A DNA stretch of 64,000 nt from Lederbergia galactosidilytica (GTDB lineage Bacteria; Bacillota; Bacilli; Bacillales; Bacillaceae_C), in NCBI RefSeq assembly GCF_017873565.1, contig NZ_JAGGKH010000007.1, positions 62,001 through 126,000 of the forward strand, written 5' to 3'. The translations under genes and the position numbers were made by a program. The notes under the pieces are model-generated. The model saw only the letters and a list, made by a program, of their open reading frames with translations, searched no databases and had not been told where the DNA came from. Below, piece by piece: positions 40,882 through 49,407 of this stretch (its first letter is position 1; each line of letters opens with the position of its first letter).

Positions 40882-42144
40882 TTAAGCAGAATTTTTTTCT
40901 GATCCCTTAATAACAGTTCCATCCTCAAGTACAAGCTTAGGTGGATTATTATGCAAAACAGAATCTTTTGTAATAATACACTTTTTAATATCATCTCGTG
41001 ATGGTAAGTCAAACATTACATCGAGCATAAGCATTTCAATAATGGATCTTAAGCCACGAGCTCCTGTTTTTCTTTCAATCGCTTTTTTCGCGATTTCATG
41101 AAGGGCTTCATCTTCAAATTCAAGATCAACTTCATCCATATCGAGCATTTTTTTATACTGTTTAACAAGTGCGTTTTTCGGTTGGGTTAAAATTTCAATT
41201 AGCGCTTCTTCATCTAACTGTTCTAGGTTGGCAATAACAGGTAGACGTCCGATAAATTCTGGTATTAAACCAAAACGGAGTAAATCTTCTGGAAGAATTT
41301 CAGATAAAATTTCTTTATTCTCCTCTTGACCTTTCACATCAGCGCCAAATCCGATTACTTTTTGACCAAGTCGGCGCTTAATAATCTGTTCAACACCGTC
41401 GAAAGCTCCGCCACAGATAAATAAAATATTCGTTGTATCAATTTGAATAAACTCTTGATGCGGATGCTTTCTGCCGCCTTGTGGTGGCACACTTGCTACT
41501 GTACCTTCTAAGATTTTAAGTAAAGCCTGTTGTACACCCTCACCAGAAACATCTCTTGTAATGGAAGTATTTTCGGATTTTCTTGCAACCTTATCGATCT
41601 CATCAATATAGATGATACCACGCTCTGCTTTTTCCACATCATAATCAGCGGATTGAATTAGTTTGAGTAAGATATTTTCTACATCTTCCCCTACATACCC
41701 AGCTTCCGTTAAGGAAGTTGCATCGGCAATCGCAAAGGGTACATTTAAAATTCGAGCCAATGTTTGTGCAAGCAAGGTTTTACCGCTTCCAGTTGGACCT
41801 ATTAAGCAAATGTTACTTTTTGCTAGCTCAACATCATCAATCTTACTATTTGCATTAATACGCTTGTAGTGATTATACACTGCGACAGCTAAGGACTTTT
41901 TCGCCTGTTCTTGGCCAATTACGTATTCATCTAAAATTTCCCTAATTTCGCGTGGTTTAGGGATATCTTTAAATTCTACTTCTTCTTCAGTCCCTAGTTC
42001 TTCCTCCACAATTTCTGTACATAGCTCAATGCATTCATCACATATATATACACCAGGTCCAGCCACTAATTTCCTAACCTGTTCTTGTGTTTTACCACAA
42101 AAAGAACATTTCAACTGACCTTTTTCCTCGTTAAATTTAAACAT
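40882..42144 (-). CDS. clpX: ClpX, ATPase subunit of ClpXP
   Basis: A 420-residue AAA+ unfoldase that feeds proteins to ClpP. The N-terminal zinc-binding domain ([10 protein letters not shown] ... CDECIELC), Walker [13 protein letters not shown], Walker B YIDEIDK and the ClpP-docking loop IGF (VIGFGAD) are all visible. ATG 42144 is preceded by GGGGTGAG; 15 upstream codons are not family sequence. Confidence 0.97.
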   Translation of the reverse strand: MFKFNEEKGQLKCSFCGKTQEQVRKLVAGPGVYICDECIELCTEIVEEELGTEEEVEFKDIPKPREIREILDEYVIGQEQAKKSLAVAVYNHYKRINANSKIDDVELAKSNICLIGPTGSGKTLLAQTLARILNVPFAIADATSLTEAGYVGEDVENILLKLIQSADYDVEKAERGIIYIDEIDKVARKSENTSITRDVSGEGVQQALLKILEGTVASVPPQGGRKHPHQEFIQIDTTNILFICGGAFDGVEQIIKRRLGQKVIGFGADVKGQEENKEILSEILPEDLLRFGLIPEFIGRLPVIANLEQLDEEALIEILTQPKNALVKQYKKMLDMDEVDLEFEDEALHEIAKKAIERKTGARGLRSIIEMLMLDVMFDLPSRDDIKKCIITKDSVLHNNPPKLVLEDGTVIKGSEKNSA

Positions 42145-42294
42145 GATCTCACCCCTATAATAAGCTATATCCTTCCATATAACCTTCATATTAACAAGCC
42201 ATAGCTATGTATTGCATTGTACCACATTCCGTAATGTAATAACCATTATTCAAACTCATGCTGGATCCATAAAGGATCAATATGTATTCTTTTT

Positions 42295-42331
42295 GGCAAA
42301 ACAAGGCACGGATCTTACCTGTGCCTTGTTT
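42295..42331 (-). terminator. Terminator of tig
   Basis: An 11-bp stem AAACAAGGCAC/GTGCCTTGTTT (42299-42309 with 42321-42331), followed on the minus strand by TTGCC; the U-run is formed partly by the stem end. Confidence 0.75.
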
Positions 42332-42367
42332 ATCAATTCTTATATCTTATGTGTATGTTTATGTTTT

Positions 42368-43657
42368 TTATGCATTTGTTTTGCTATTTTCAACTAGAAC
42401 ATCAATTGCTTTTTGCAATTTCAAATCTGCTTTTAGACTGCTCATATTCGCACTCATTATCTTTTTAACTTCATCCACTTCCATCTTGTACATCTCAGCC
42501 ATTTTGTTCAATTCTTCATCAACAGCTGAGTCATCTACCTCGAGATTTTCAGCTTTAGCAATTGCTTCTAAAGTAAGGGAAGTTTTAACGCGTTTTTCAG
42601 CATCTTCCTTCATTTGGCTACGAAGGTCTTCTTCGCTTTGACCAGAGAATTGGAAATAAAGATCAAGATTCATTCCTTGCATTTGCAAGCGTTGCTCAAA
42701 TTCTTGCATCATTTGGTCCATTTCATTGTCTACCATTACTTCTGGAAGATCAATTTCAGCATTTTCTGTAGCTTTTTCTACTAAGTCATTTTTTAGCTTT
42801 TGTTCAGCCTCATTTTTCTTTTCTTCCGTAAGTCTGTTTTTGATGTTAGCCTTAAGTTCTTCTAGTGTTTCTGCTTCTTCGTCAACATCTTTTGCAAATT
42901 CATCATCAAGCTCAGGAAGTTCTTTCGCTTTGATCTCATGAAGCTTAACCTTAAATGTAGCTTCCTTCCCTGCTAATTCTGCCGCATGGTACTCCTCAGG
43001 GAATGTAACTACTACATCTTTCTCTTCTCCTGATTTTACCCCAATAAGTTGTTCTTCAAACCCAGGAATGAAAGATCCTGAACCAATTTCTAGAGAATAG
43101 TTGTCAGATTGTCCACCTTCAAAGGCTTCCCCATCAACAAATCCTTCGAAATCAATTACTACCGTATCGCCATCTTCCACAGCACCATCTTCTTTAACAA
43201 CAAGCTCAGCTTGACGCTCTTGAAGTGTTTTTAATTCTTCTTCCACATCATTATCTGATACAGAATCATCTAGTTTTTCTACTTCAAGACCTTTGTATTC
43301 ACCTAATTTTACCTCTGGTTTTACGATGACTGTTGCAGTGAAAATTAATTCCTTCCCTTTTTCCATCTGCTCAATGTCGATCTCAGGGCGATCTACAGGC
43401 TCAATTCCCGCTTCTTCTACAGCCTTAGCGTAGGACTCAGGAAGAATGAAATCAAGTGCATCTTGGAATAAACTTTCTACTCCAAAACGTTTTTCAAATA
43501 ATGGACGTGGAACTTTTCCTTTACGGAATCCAGGAATATTAATATCCTTAGAAACCTTTTTAAAAGCCTGGTCCAAACCTTCATTAACAGTTTTTACGTC
43601 TACCTCCACTGTTAATACACCTTTATTACCTTCAAGCTTTTCCCATTTTGCTGACAT
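42368..43657 (-). CDS. tig: Trigger factor, ribosome-associated chaperone
   Basis: A 429-residue chaperone and prolyl isomerase at the ribosome exit tunnel. The ribosome-binding loop [17 protein letters not shown] lies near residues 43-59, the FKBP domain near 155-245 ([20 protein letters not shown]), and the helical C-terminal arms follow. ATG 43657 is preceded by GGAGGT. It is adjacent to clpX as in B. subtilis. Confidence 0.97.
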   Translation of the reverse strand: MSAKWEKLEGNKGVLTVEVDVKTVNEGLDQAFKKVSKDINIPGFRKGKVPRPLFEKRFGVESLFQDALDFILPESYAKAVEEAGIEPVDRPEIDIEQMEKGKELIFTATVIVKPEVKLGEYKGLEVEKLDDSVSDNDVEEELKTLQERQAELVVKEDGAVEDGDTVVIDFEGFVDGEAFEGGQSDNYSLEIGSGSFIPGFEEQLIGVKSGEEKDVVVTFPEEYHAAELAGKEATFKVKLHEIKAKELPELDDEFAKDVDEEAETLEELKANIKNRLTEEKKNEAEQKLKNDLVEKATENAEIDLPEVMVDNEMDQMMQEFEQRLQMQGMNLDLYFQFSGQSEEDLRSQMKEDAEKRVKTSLTLEAIAKAENLEVDDSAVDEELNKMAEMYKMEVDEVKKIMSANMSSLKADLKLQKAIDVLVENSKTNA

Positions 43658-43802
43658 TTTAATACCTCCAACAATATATACTCAGTTGTCTTACTGCTTA
43701 TTTGCGGTTACTCGCTTCACTATGTATGTTCCACTATCTTATACACAATCCAGCATAACCATTACATTATAACATAGGATACCTTTGTTTCAAATATTGG
43801 AA

Positions 43803-44816
43803 TTAAACAATAGTCGAAGAAATTTCCTCCAATTTTAAGATAAAAGCGAAAGTGGTGCTTAACTCCTCTTCACCTATATCGTAAAATTCCGCTAGTTTTT
43901 TTGAATTCCAACTTTCCCCATATATTTCATATCCCATCGCACGGTAAGCAGCTGCCCACACTGACGGATTAACCGGCTCCCATTCAAAAGGATAAAGACA
44001 ATAGGAATGTCGTTTTATCATATCAAGAATCTGTTCCAGTAAAACAGGATTATGATCTCTTAATTCGGTTTCCACCTGTTCCTTTACTGTAAGAAAGAAG
44101 GGAATTTCCTCAACAGAAGGAAGCTCTATGGGACTCAATGTTTTTTCCACATCAAATTTTTCCACCAAAATAAATTGGTCAATTTTATTCTCTTGAAGAA
44201 GTGTGAGAATGACCGTTTTAATAAACGGATGAACCTTTTTAGCAGAAAGCATATCTATTAAAGAATCCAAATAAGGATGGATATTTTTATCCTTCAACAT
44301 ACCTAATCCAATCAATTGATCTTGAGAGCTTTGTTCTTGATGGATAAACGAAGTTTCTTCCTCTATATTTGCAGAATTTCCCACCCCTTGATTTCTAGCA
44401 GCTTTTTCACTTAATTGCAGTAATTGCAAAAAATGCTCTGCTTTTTCAGGAGGGATTTCATTTTCTTCAAATAACGGTTTTAAAGTCGAAACGACTTGTT
44501 GATAATCGTTTAATTGAATTAATATCATTAAATATATATCAAGAACGTCATAAAAACTGCCAACACCACTTTTTAGAAGCTCCTCAGCCATTTGCCTAGA
44601 ATCATGATAATCCCCATTCTCATACAAAGCTGCAAGATAGGCTGCTGAAATCTGTGGATCGGTTGAATCCATTTGATACGCCTGTTTTAGCAAATCAACC
44701 GCTTCTTGAAATTGATGAGCTTCCAAGCTAGATACGCCTTTTTCGTAATAACGGTCCTTCAGTCCTGGAAAAGGGATAATAATTGCTGAATCACGATTGT
44801 TTTGATCTTTTTTCAT
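43803..44816 (-). CDS. ysoA: TPR-containing protein (YsoA-like)
   Basis: A 337-residue protein with N-terminal tetratricopeptide repeats (about residues 25-130: YYEKGVSSLEAHQFQEAVDL, then AAYLAALYENGDYHDSRQMA) and a helical C-terminal region. TPRs mediate protein contacts; no catalytic motif is visible. The gene sits upstream of tig, the place of ysoA. Start ATG 44816 (GGGCGG upstream); ATG at 44834 is possible. Role unknown. Confidence 0.82.
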   Translation of the reverse strand: MKKDQNNRDSAIIIPFPGLKDRYYEKGVSSLEAHQFQEAVDLLKQAYQMDSTDPQISAAYLAALYENGDYHDSRQMAEELLKSGVGSFYDVLDIYLMILIQLNDYQQVVSTLKPLFEENEIPPEKAEHFLQLLQLSEKAARNQGVGNSANIEEETSFIHQEQSSQDQLIGLGMLKDKNIHPYLDSLIDMLSAKKVHPFIKTVILTLLQENKIDQFILVEKFDVEKTLSPIELPSVEEIPFFLTVKEQVETELRDHNPVLLEQILDMIKRHSYCLYPFEWEPVNPSVWAAAYRAMGYEIYGESWNSKKLAEFYDIGEEELSTTFAFILKLEEISSTIV

Positions 44817-45007
44817 GATAGAACCGCCCATCATTTAGGTTAGAAAATAGTTTAACAAAACATGACAAAGAACACAAATAGATTGAATGAGTATAAGCGC
44901 AAAATACGTAACCATCTTTTCATGTTTACTGAGCACCTTAGACTTTTGTGGTATAAATGAACAACTTTTTAATACTTTAAAATGTAGCAACCATCTTGTT
45001 TTTTGAT

Positions 45008-45035
45008 GTAAGAAAAAGCACCTCATAGGGTGCCT
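45008..45035 (-). terminator. Terminator of the DUF6944-like gene
   Basis: A 7-bp stem (45016-45022 with 45029-45035) followed on the minus strand by TTTTTCTTAC. It lies 20 bases after the stop. Confidence 0.75.
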
Positions 45036-45054
45036 CGATAAAATCTTCTGCAAT

Positions 45055-45633
45055 TTATTCATTGATATTAAGACGTATTTCCTCCGACTCTTCTTGAATT
45101 TGCCCAATTAGTGATATAACAGATCCAGCTGCCTGAACCCAACTTCCAGCAACCCCAATTTGTTCTTGCTCAGAGTTACTACCCTGCAAAGCTTCAATAC
45201 CACCTATAGCCTGTAAAGAGTTACCAATGCCTTGCAATAAGTTTCCAGTGATATTCTCTAATCTGCCATCTTCCGTGCTATCAAAAAATTCATCGGCAAC
45301 TCCTACAAAACTCCCTAACGCCTGGATCCAGGTGCCCGTAATAATAAGGTTTTGTTCCGTTTCTTCATCAGATGTACCATAAAGTAAGATTCCAGCAATT
45401 ACCGTTGAATTACCTGTAGCCTGGAGTTCATCGCCCAATTTTTCAAAGGATACTGTACCTTGTCCGTCAGCGGACAATGCACTCCCTAAAGCTTGCAATG
45501 TATTTCCCACCAAACGAAATAGGTAGCTTTGATTTTCGTTTAAATGAAATTGACTTGTGCTACCAATTGCCGCTTGGATAGTTCCGATTGCCGAGAGTAG
45601 AGAACCAATTATTTCCTTATAATGACTATTCAT
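45055..45633 (-). CDS. Repetitive glycine/glutamine-rich protein (DUF6944-like)
   Basis: A 192-residue protein with no signal peptide, built from about seven imperfect 25-30-residue units carrying the motif GNxLQAxG or GxWxQAxG (IGSLLSAIGTIQAAIG, VGNTLQALGSALSA, TGTWIQALGSFVG, TGNLLQGIGNSLQAIGG, AGSWVQAAGSVISLIG). It resembles the repetitive Bacillus proteins listed as DUF6944. Function is unknown. ATG 45633 has a weak ribosome site. It occupies the place of the leu-ilv operon of B. subtilis. Confidence 0.65.
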   Translation of the reverse strand: MNSHYKEIIGSLLSAIGTIQAAIGSTSQFHLNENQSYLFRLVGNTLQALGSALSADGQGTVSFEKLGDELQATGNSTVIAGILLYGTSDEETEQNLIITGTWIQALGSFVGVADEFFDSTEDGRLENITGNLLQGIGNSLQAIGGIEALQGSNSEQEQIGVAGSWVQAAGSVISLIGQIQEESEEIRLNINE

Positions 45634-45825
45634 TTACGATCAAATCCAAATTACATTGATTTTGATTATTCTATTCAAATTTTATCGATCTGTGTTCTTT
45701 GTCATCATATCACATATTAAATGGAGCCAATAACAGAAGCAGAGGAAAGCCTTTTTGTAATCTTTGAATAAGGTTTATTAATTTAACAAAATAAAGCTTA
45801 ATAAAAGAGCAAAATCTAAAATTTA

Positions 45826-46215
45826 TCATTTTCCGACAAAAGACGCCCTCTTCAATTTTGTGCAGGGCATAGCCCAAAAATAAGTGGGAGATGAATGACG
45901 GTTGGGGTATCCAGAACGCACGTTTGTATGGTACATTATTCCTGTAAGTTGTTCTTTGAAAACTGAAGATATGAGGTTGTGACAGGAAAAACGTCTGTCA
46001 CGTAAAATCTTCAACGTTCTATCGCCTCCACGCATTCCGAAGTTGCGAAAACCAAGCTAAAGTAGGGTGCGTGGCGAGTCAACGTATAGGATATATAAAG
46101 CTTTCACCGTAGGGACTACGGGTAGAGCCTGCTAAAATAACCGAGGGATGCCTTGGTATTCGCAGGAATCTCTCACTTCAAATTTCGTTAGAAATTAAGT
46201 GGTGAGTAGTTCAAA
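45826..46215 (+). mobile_element. IS200/IS605-type remnant lacking tnpA and tnpB
   Basis: About 390 bp with the marks of an IS200/IS605-family element that has lost its genes. The left part carries a perfect hairpin GTGACAG/CTGTCAC (45979-45985 with 45995-46001) and a CCACGCA/TGCGTGG stem (46028-46034 with 46068-46074). The right end has CCGTAGGGACTACGG (46107-46121), GAGGGATGCCTTGG and a subterminal hairpin ending in GTGGTGAGTAGTTC (to 46212). This right-end sequence is the form I know from tnpB elements of Bacillaceae. No transposase reading frame is present. The left boundary is approximate. Confidence 0.6.
46100..46215 (+). ncRNA. omegaRNA-like right-end scaffold of the IS remnant
   Basis: The right-end segment folds as in TnpB guide RNAs: hairpin CCGTAGGGACTACGG (46107-46121), a CCTGC/GCAGG pairing (46129 with 46162 region) and the terminal hairpin (46174-46203). 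In active elements the bases just after the end (here starting near 46216) would act as guide. Without tnpB nearby it would need a TnpB supplied from elsewhere. Expression is not shown. Confidence 0.4.
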
Positions 46216-46442
46216 TTTGCATAATGAGCCCTTTTCCCTTTGCCCGGGGCAAAGGGTGGTTTCAATTGCTTCGTTTCCATAATAATTTCATCAATATTCA
46301 TTTGCCTATCTATATATACCTCTCCAATTTTTATTACAATACAGCTTTTGGCTAATGGAATCCATTCACTATCTGGCCCGTTTGCGTAACACAATTCATC
46401 TTGCCATTTAATTGTATTAAATATTATAATAATTAATTTCAC
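46188..46442 (-). CDS. Short hypothetical protein, probably 3'-truncated by the IS remnant
   Basis: An 84-codon minus-strand frame with GTG start (46442) and GCGGTGA upstream. It includes SEWIPLAKSCIVIKIGEVYI and resembles no family I know. Its last codons fall inside the IS right end (up to 46215), so the native C-terminus has probably been lost. It could also be spurious. Confidence 0.3.
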   Translation of the reverse strand: MKLIIIIFNTIKWQDELCYANGPDSEWIPLAKSCIVIKIGEVYIDRQMNIDEIIMETKQLKPPFAPGKGKRAHYANLNYSPLNF

Positions 46443-46561
46443 TTTATTTCACCGCTACATTTTGACTAACTAACCGCCTATTTTACCTGTTTACTATAAA
46501 AAAGAATATATCCATTTTTTAAAGAAATAATAAGGCCATATTAAACAGTGGGGTTGGTAAT

Positions 46562-46925
46562 ATGACGGAAAAACAAATTGAAGATTTCGATAGGGTTATT
46601 TCTGCAGGCAAGGAATTTATTGCTGCGAATATTCATTATTGGAAAGAGTAACTTATATCGATACTTGGCAGTTTTGGCTCACATTATTTTTAGTTTTAGG
46701 CCCACTCATTGTATTGCTTTTTACGATTAACCATGAAAAAATATTTTTATTAGGATTTTATGGATGGAGTATTCATGTTTGGTTTGGATATATAGATACA
46801 GCTTATATCTATCTAGGCTATGTCAACTATCCTTACTACCTATTCCCTTTTTTCCATCTTTTTCATTCGAATCCTCATTAATACCTGTTTTTGCAATGCT
46901 AACGTATCAATGGACAATCACCTGA
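46562..46925 (+). pseudogene. CBO0543-family membrane protein gene with two frameshifts
   Basis: Three consecutive frames together give a CBO0543-like membrane protein. Codons from ATG 46562 read TEKQIEDFDRVISAGKEFIA and stop after HYWKE (46651). A second frame continues RVTYIDTWQFWLTLFLVLGP through KIFLLGFYGWSIHVWFGYID and YPYYLFPF. A third, from 46857, reads SFSFESSLIPVFAMLTYQW and ends at 46925. Restoring one base at each junction gives a 121-residue frame (364+2 bases). The usual last span or two of the family is missing, where an intergenic repeat begins. The break points lie near 46648 and in the T-rich run at 46848-46863. Confidence 0.75.
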
Positions 46926-47066
46926 GGAGGCTTGACACTAGGGAACGCAGGCCTGCATGACCCACATCCTGTAGGCCTTCGGAAAGCGAAGTATATTTCC
47001 GGAGTGGGTTATTTTCACGCTAATAGTTCGGACTTTACCCAAGCGAAAACACTTTTGTCCCAGCCT
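46926..47066. repeat. Dispersed intergenic repeat
   Basis: A GC-richer segment with inverted patches (AACGCAGGCCTGCATGACCC ... CCGGAGTGGGTTATTTTC) ending in a 24-base sequence, GCGAAAACACTTTTGTCCCA plus GCCT (47043-47066), that recurs exactly at 47871-47894. It directly abuts the broken CBO0543-like gene. Bases 47067-47446 hold no gene or feature I can recognise. Confidence 0.55.
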
Positions 47067-47446
47067 CTCTTTTCTTATACGCAAATTTCCCATCTGCAAT
47101 CAATACATAGATTTTTATTAATACCAATTTGAACTGGAGGTCTTATGAAAAAGAGATAACACAGCTTTAAGAAAACCTCTATCCCAAATGGATATTTTTT
47201 TGTTTATCAGGCATAGCTCCTCATTATAATCACTTAAGTTTTCACCTATAAACTTCTTCACTATCAGATTAAGCATGGACCCTTATCTAAGGTTGTGGCC
47301 AGCTATTATCTATTCTCCCTAAAAACCTTAAGCTTCTTTTCTATCTTGATGATATAAAGAATGTTGGACAATTTAAACAAACTGAATTTAGTGGCCTCCA
47401 TAATATTTAAACGGTAGTGTGCCACTTTACTGGTAAAGCCATAAAT

Positions 47447-47472
47447 GTTTTACCTTTTTATGTTTCGGGTAC
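47447..47472 (+). promoter_or_regulatory. Sigma-B promoter of csbD-like gene
   Basis: GTTTTA (47447-47452), 14-base spacer, GGGTAC (47467-47472): five of six bases in each box match the sigma-B consensus GTTTAA-N12-15-GGGTAT. It lies 34 bases before the csbD start, and csbD of B. subtilis is a sigma-B gene. Confidence 0.65.
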
Positions 47473-47505
47473 TTCATTCATAACTACTTATAAGGAGTGA
47501 TAAAA

Positions 47506-47691
47506 ATGAGTGACGGATATAAAGATAAGATTAAAGGTGCTACAGATAAAATAAAAGGTGAAGCTAAATCACAATATGGTAAAGCAACAGATGATACAAA
47601 GAAAGTGGCCGAAGGCGAATTTGATAAGGCTAAAGGTGAGGCAAAAACAAAATTAGGGGATATTAAAAATTCTTTTAGCAAGAAGAAATAA
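47506..47691 (+). CDS. csbD: CsbD-family general stress protein
   Basis: A 61-residue, highly charged, Lys/Asp-rich protein of the CsbD family (YKDKIKGATDKIKGEAKSQY, then KKVAEGEFDKAKGEAKTKLG). Members are induced by stress; the biochemical role is unknown. ATG 47506 follows AAGGAG; a GTG at 47497 overlaps that site. A sigma-B-type promoter lies upstream. Confidence 0.9.
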   Translation: MSDGYKDKIKGATDKIKGEAKSQYGKATDDTKKVAEGEFDKAKGEAKTKLGDIKNSFSKKK

Positions 47692-47870
47692 GACGGAAAA
47701 TTCATATTCATATCGGTGCTCTTGAAGAGGAGATTGTTAGTCTTGGACAAGCAAAGGTTGAGACGAAAACTAAAGTGTTCAGCTTCAAAGACGAATAACA
47801 ATGCATTACCTTAGCAAAATATATTTCCAATGCGGGTTAAATGTAACATAGTTGTTCGGCTTTCCCTTTG

Positions 47871-47894
47871 GCGAAAACACTTTTGTCCCAGCCT
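47871..47894. repeat. Partial copy of the repeat at 46926-47066
   Basis: An exact 24-base match to 47043-47066, with further similarity just upstream (TAGTTGTTCGGCTTTCCC against TAGTTCGGACTTTACCC). Only the end of the element is present. Confidence 0.6.
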
Positions 47895-47963
47895 TTTATT
47901 AATCAGTTATCCATAAAAAAACTTAAAACTCCCTTTATTAAGCCTTAGATAAAACTATCAAAC

Positions 47964-47989
47964 AAATCACAAGAGCCCCGAAGGACTCT
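47964..47989 (-). terminator. Terminator after the small exported peptide gene
   Basis: A 7-bp stem AGAGTCC/GGGCTCT with TTCG loop (47972-47978 with 47983-47989), then TTGTGATTTG on the minus strand. It lies 13 bases after the stop. Confidence 0.6.
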
Positions 47990-48002
47990 CATTGGGATGT
48001 TG

Positions 48003-48119
48003 TCATGAAACAAACTCAGCTTTATTCATCGCGACTTGATCAGTATCTGCACTTACAAGTGAAGTAGCAGAAAATATTAAACCTAGTGCTAAAGCGCCTA
48101 CGACAATTTTCTTCTTCAT
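48003..48119 (-). CDS. Predicted exported 38-residue peptide
   Basis: A short gene with a strong Shine-Dalgarno sequence (AGAGGAGGTAAGATA before ATG 48119). The product starts with a complete Sec signal peptide: a basic MKKK, a hydrophobic core (IVVGALALGLIFSATSL) and a cleavage site VSA-D. The mature part would be 14 residues (DTDQVAMNKAEFVS). It has its own downstream terminator. Size and layout resemble Phr signalling pro-peptides, but no Rap-type gene lies next to it, so it could also be a truncated secreted protein or another small exported peptide. I do not recognise a family. Confidence 0.55.
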   Translation of the reverse strand: MKKKIVVGALALGLIFSATSLVSADTDQVAMNKAEFVS

Positions 48120-48390
48120 TATCTTACCTCCTCTCGATGAAGATAATATTCAGCAGAAGAGGATGATATCCTTTATTTACAACAAAAAGAGCCCGCTTTA
48201 TTTAAACCCCTCAGGTTCTATATTTTTTCTCTTCCAAACTGGCCAATTCATTTGGATAAATTCCTGGGTTGTTAGGAATCAGAAAAAGAGGCGAAAATAA
48301 ATAGGCTACTGTATTTGAAAAAACATAGTGTAATAGCTTGTGTAAAAAATTTTAAAAACCTATTCTTTCTCGTTCTATTAGTAAAGAATA

Positions 48391-48432
48391 AAAAATGCCG
48401 TCAACCTTGATATACAAAGATTGACGGCATTT
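48391..48432 (-). terminator. Terminator of tRNA-Arg
   Basis: A perfect 12-bp stem AAATGCCGTCAA/TTGACGGCATTT (48393-48404 with 48421-48432), extended by further pairing inside, and followed on the minus strand by TTTTTATTC. Confidence 0.88.
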
Positions 48433-48469
48433 CTAAGTTTTTATTTTTTGCTCGTTCCGACTTAATGAC

Positions 48470-48542
48470 GTCCCAGGAGGGATTCGAACCCCCGACCCAC
48501 AGCTTAGAAGGCTGTTGCTCTATCCTGCTGAGCTACTGGGAC
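48470..48542 (-). tRNA. trnR: tRNA-Arg, anticodon UCU
   Basis: A 73-nt cloverleaf on the minus strand: acceptor GTCCCAG/CTGGGAC, D arm GCTC..GAGC, anticodon arm ACAGC-CTTCTAA-GCTGT (anticodon TCT, reading AGA/AGG), T arm GGGGG-TTCGAAT-CCCTC (one mismatch). The CCA end is not encoded. A sigma-A promoter and a terminator flank it. Confidence 0.95.
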
Positions 48543-48563
48543 ATTTTGTAAAAGACATTCTTA

Positions 48564-48592
48564 ATTATATAGTCGGTTTAAGATAAAGTCAA
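48564..48592 (-). promoter_or_regulatory. Sigma-A promoter of tRNA-Arg
   Basis: Minus-strand TTGACT (48587-48592), 17-base spacer, TATAAT (48564-48569), 22 bases before the tRNA. Confidence 0.85.
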
Positions 48593-48731
48593 CAGTTTTT
48601 CTAAAACTTTTTTATTCTGTATCTCATTAATGGTGAAAGATACACCAATGAAGCAACTAAAACCTGATATACTAAGCATCTATTTTAATTTAAAAATTGG
48701 CCAATTGTAGTAATGACCAATTTTGTAAGGA

Positions 48732-49256
48732 TTATTTTTCTTTTGATATTCTTTGAAATTCCCTTCGGAGAGATTTAACTTCTTCTTGTTGGTCATTAAA
48801 AAAACGAACTGTACATATATCCTCTTTTTGTTCGATAATGGCATAAGTTTGTTCATTTCCGCCTCTTGGGAGCAGAATGCTTCCTGGATTTAAAAATAAC
48901 GTTCCCGCTATTTTTTCTACTCCTAGTATATGTGAATGCCCAAAAAAGACAAAATCCGCCCCAAATTCTTCGGCACGATAAGCTATATTTTGCAGGGAAG
49001 ATTTAATTTGAAACAAATGGCCATGTGTCACATAAATTTTATATCCTTGTACATCCAATAATAACTCATCTGGAAATTGTTGATCCAAATCACAGTTACC
49101 TTTCACTATATGAAATCCTTTAAGAACTGGGTCTACTGCACGTAATTCTGAATCACCACAGTGGATCAATGCATCAACATCGTTTTCATAACTATTTTTC
49201 AATGTTTTTATCAGGGAGCGATCTCCGTGACTATCACTCACTATCAGTAACTTCAT
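48732..49256 (-). CDS. ysnB: YsnB-like metallophosphoesterase (YfcE/MJ0936 type)
   Basis: A 174-residue calcineurin-type phosphodiesterase with a full set of metal motifs: VSDSHGD (residues 6-12), HCGDSE, KGNCD, VTHGH and FFGHSH. Related YfcE enzymes cleave small phosphodiesters with Mn or other metals; the natural substrate is unknown. ATG 49256 follows GAGAGGAG. In B. subtilis ysnB directly follows ysnA (rdgB); here 9 kb of other genes separate them. Confidence 0.9.
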   Translation of the reverse strand: MKLLIVSDSHGDRSLIKTLKNSYENDVDALIHCGDSELRAVDPVLKGFHIVKGNCDLDQQFPDELLLDVQGYKIYVTHGHLFQIKSSLQNIAYRAEEFGADFVFFGHSHILGVEKIAGTLFLNPGSILLPRGGNEQTYAIIEQKEDICTVRFFNDQQEEVKSLRREFQRISKEK

Positions 49257-49351
49257 TTACATGCTCCTCTCGGAAGATTTTCAATATAATTTTATTTTAG
49301 CAAAGAAACATAGGAAAAGATATTGAACGACCATGACTTGTATAAAATATG

Positions 49352-49404
49352 CAAAAAAATTATAAGGAATAAGCGGGAGTAAAAATTCCCTACTTATTCC
49401 TTAT
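49352..49404 (-). terminator. Terminator of the sulfatase genes
   Basis: A 12-bp stem ATAAGGAATAAG/CTTATTCCTTAT (49362-49373 with 49393-49404), extended by GGGA/TCCC, then AATTTTTTTGC on the minus strand. Confidence 0.88.
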
Positions 49405-49407
49405 AGA

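Noticed and set aside
36146-42144. CtsR or CIRCE heat-shock operators at lonA and clpX
   Set aside because: I looked for GGTCAAA tandem repeats and the CIRCE inverted repeat upstream of both genes and found none.
44835-45107. 90-codon minus-strand open frame
   Set aside because: It overlaps the 3' end of the repetitive gene and its terminator, has no ribosome site and no family resemblance.
45826-46035. 69-codon minus-strand frame in the IS remnant
   Set aside because: It lies across the element's hairpins, with no ribosome site; better explained by the element.
47691-47798. Open frame after csbD reading IHIHIGALEEEIVSLGQAK and ending at 47798
   Set aside because: It looks like the end of a lost gene, but no start, ribosome site or recognisable family; too little to annotate.
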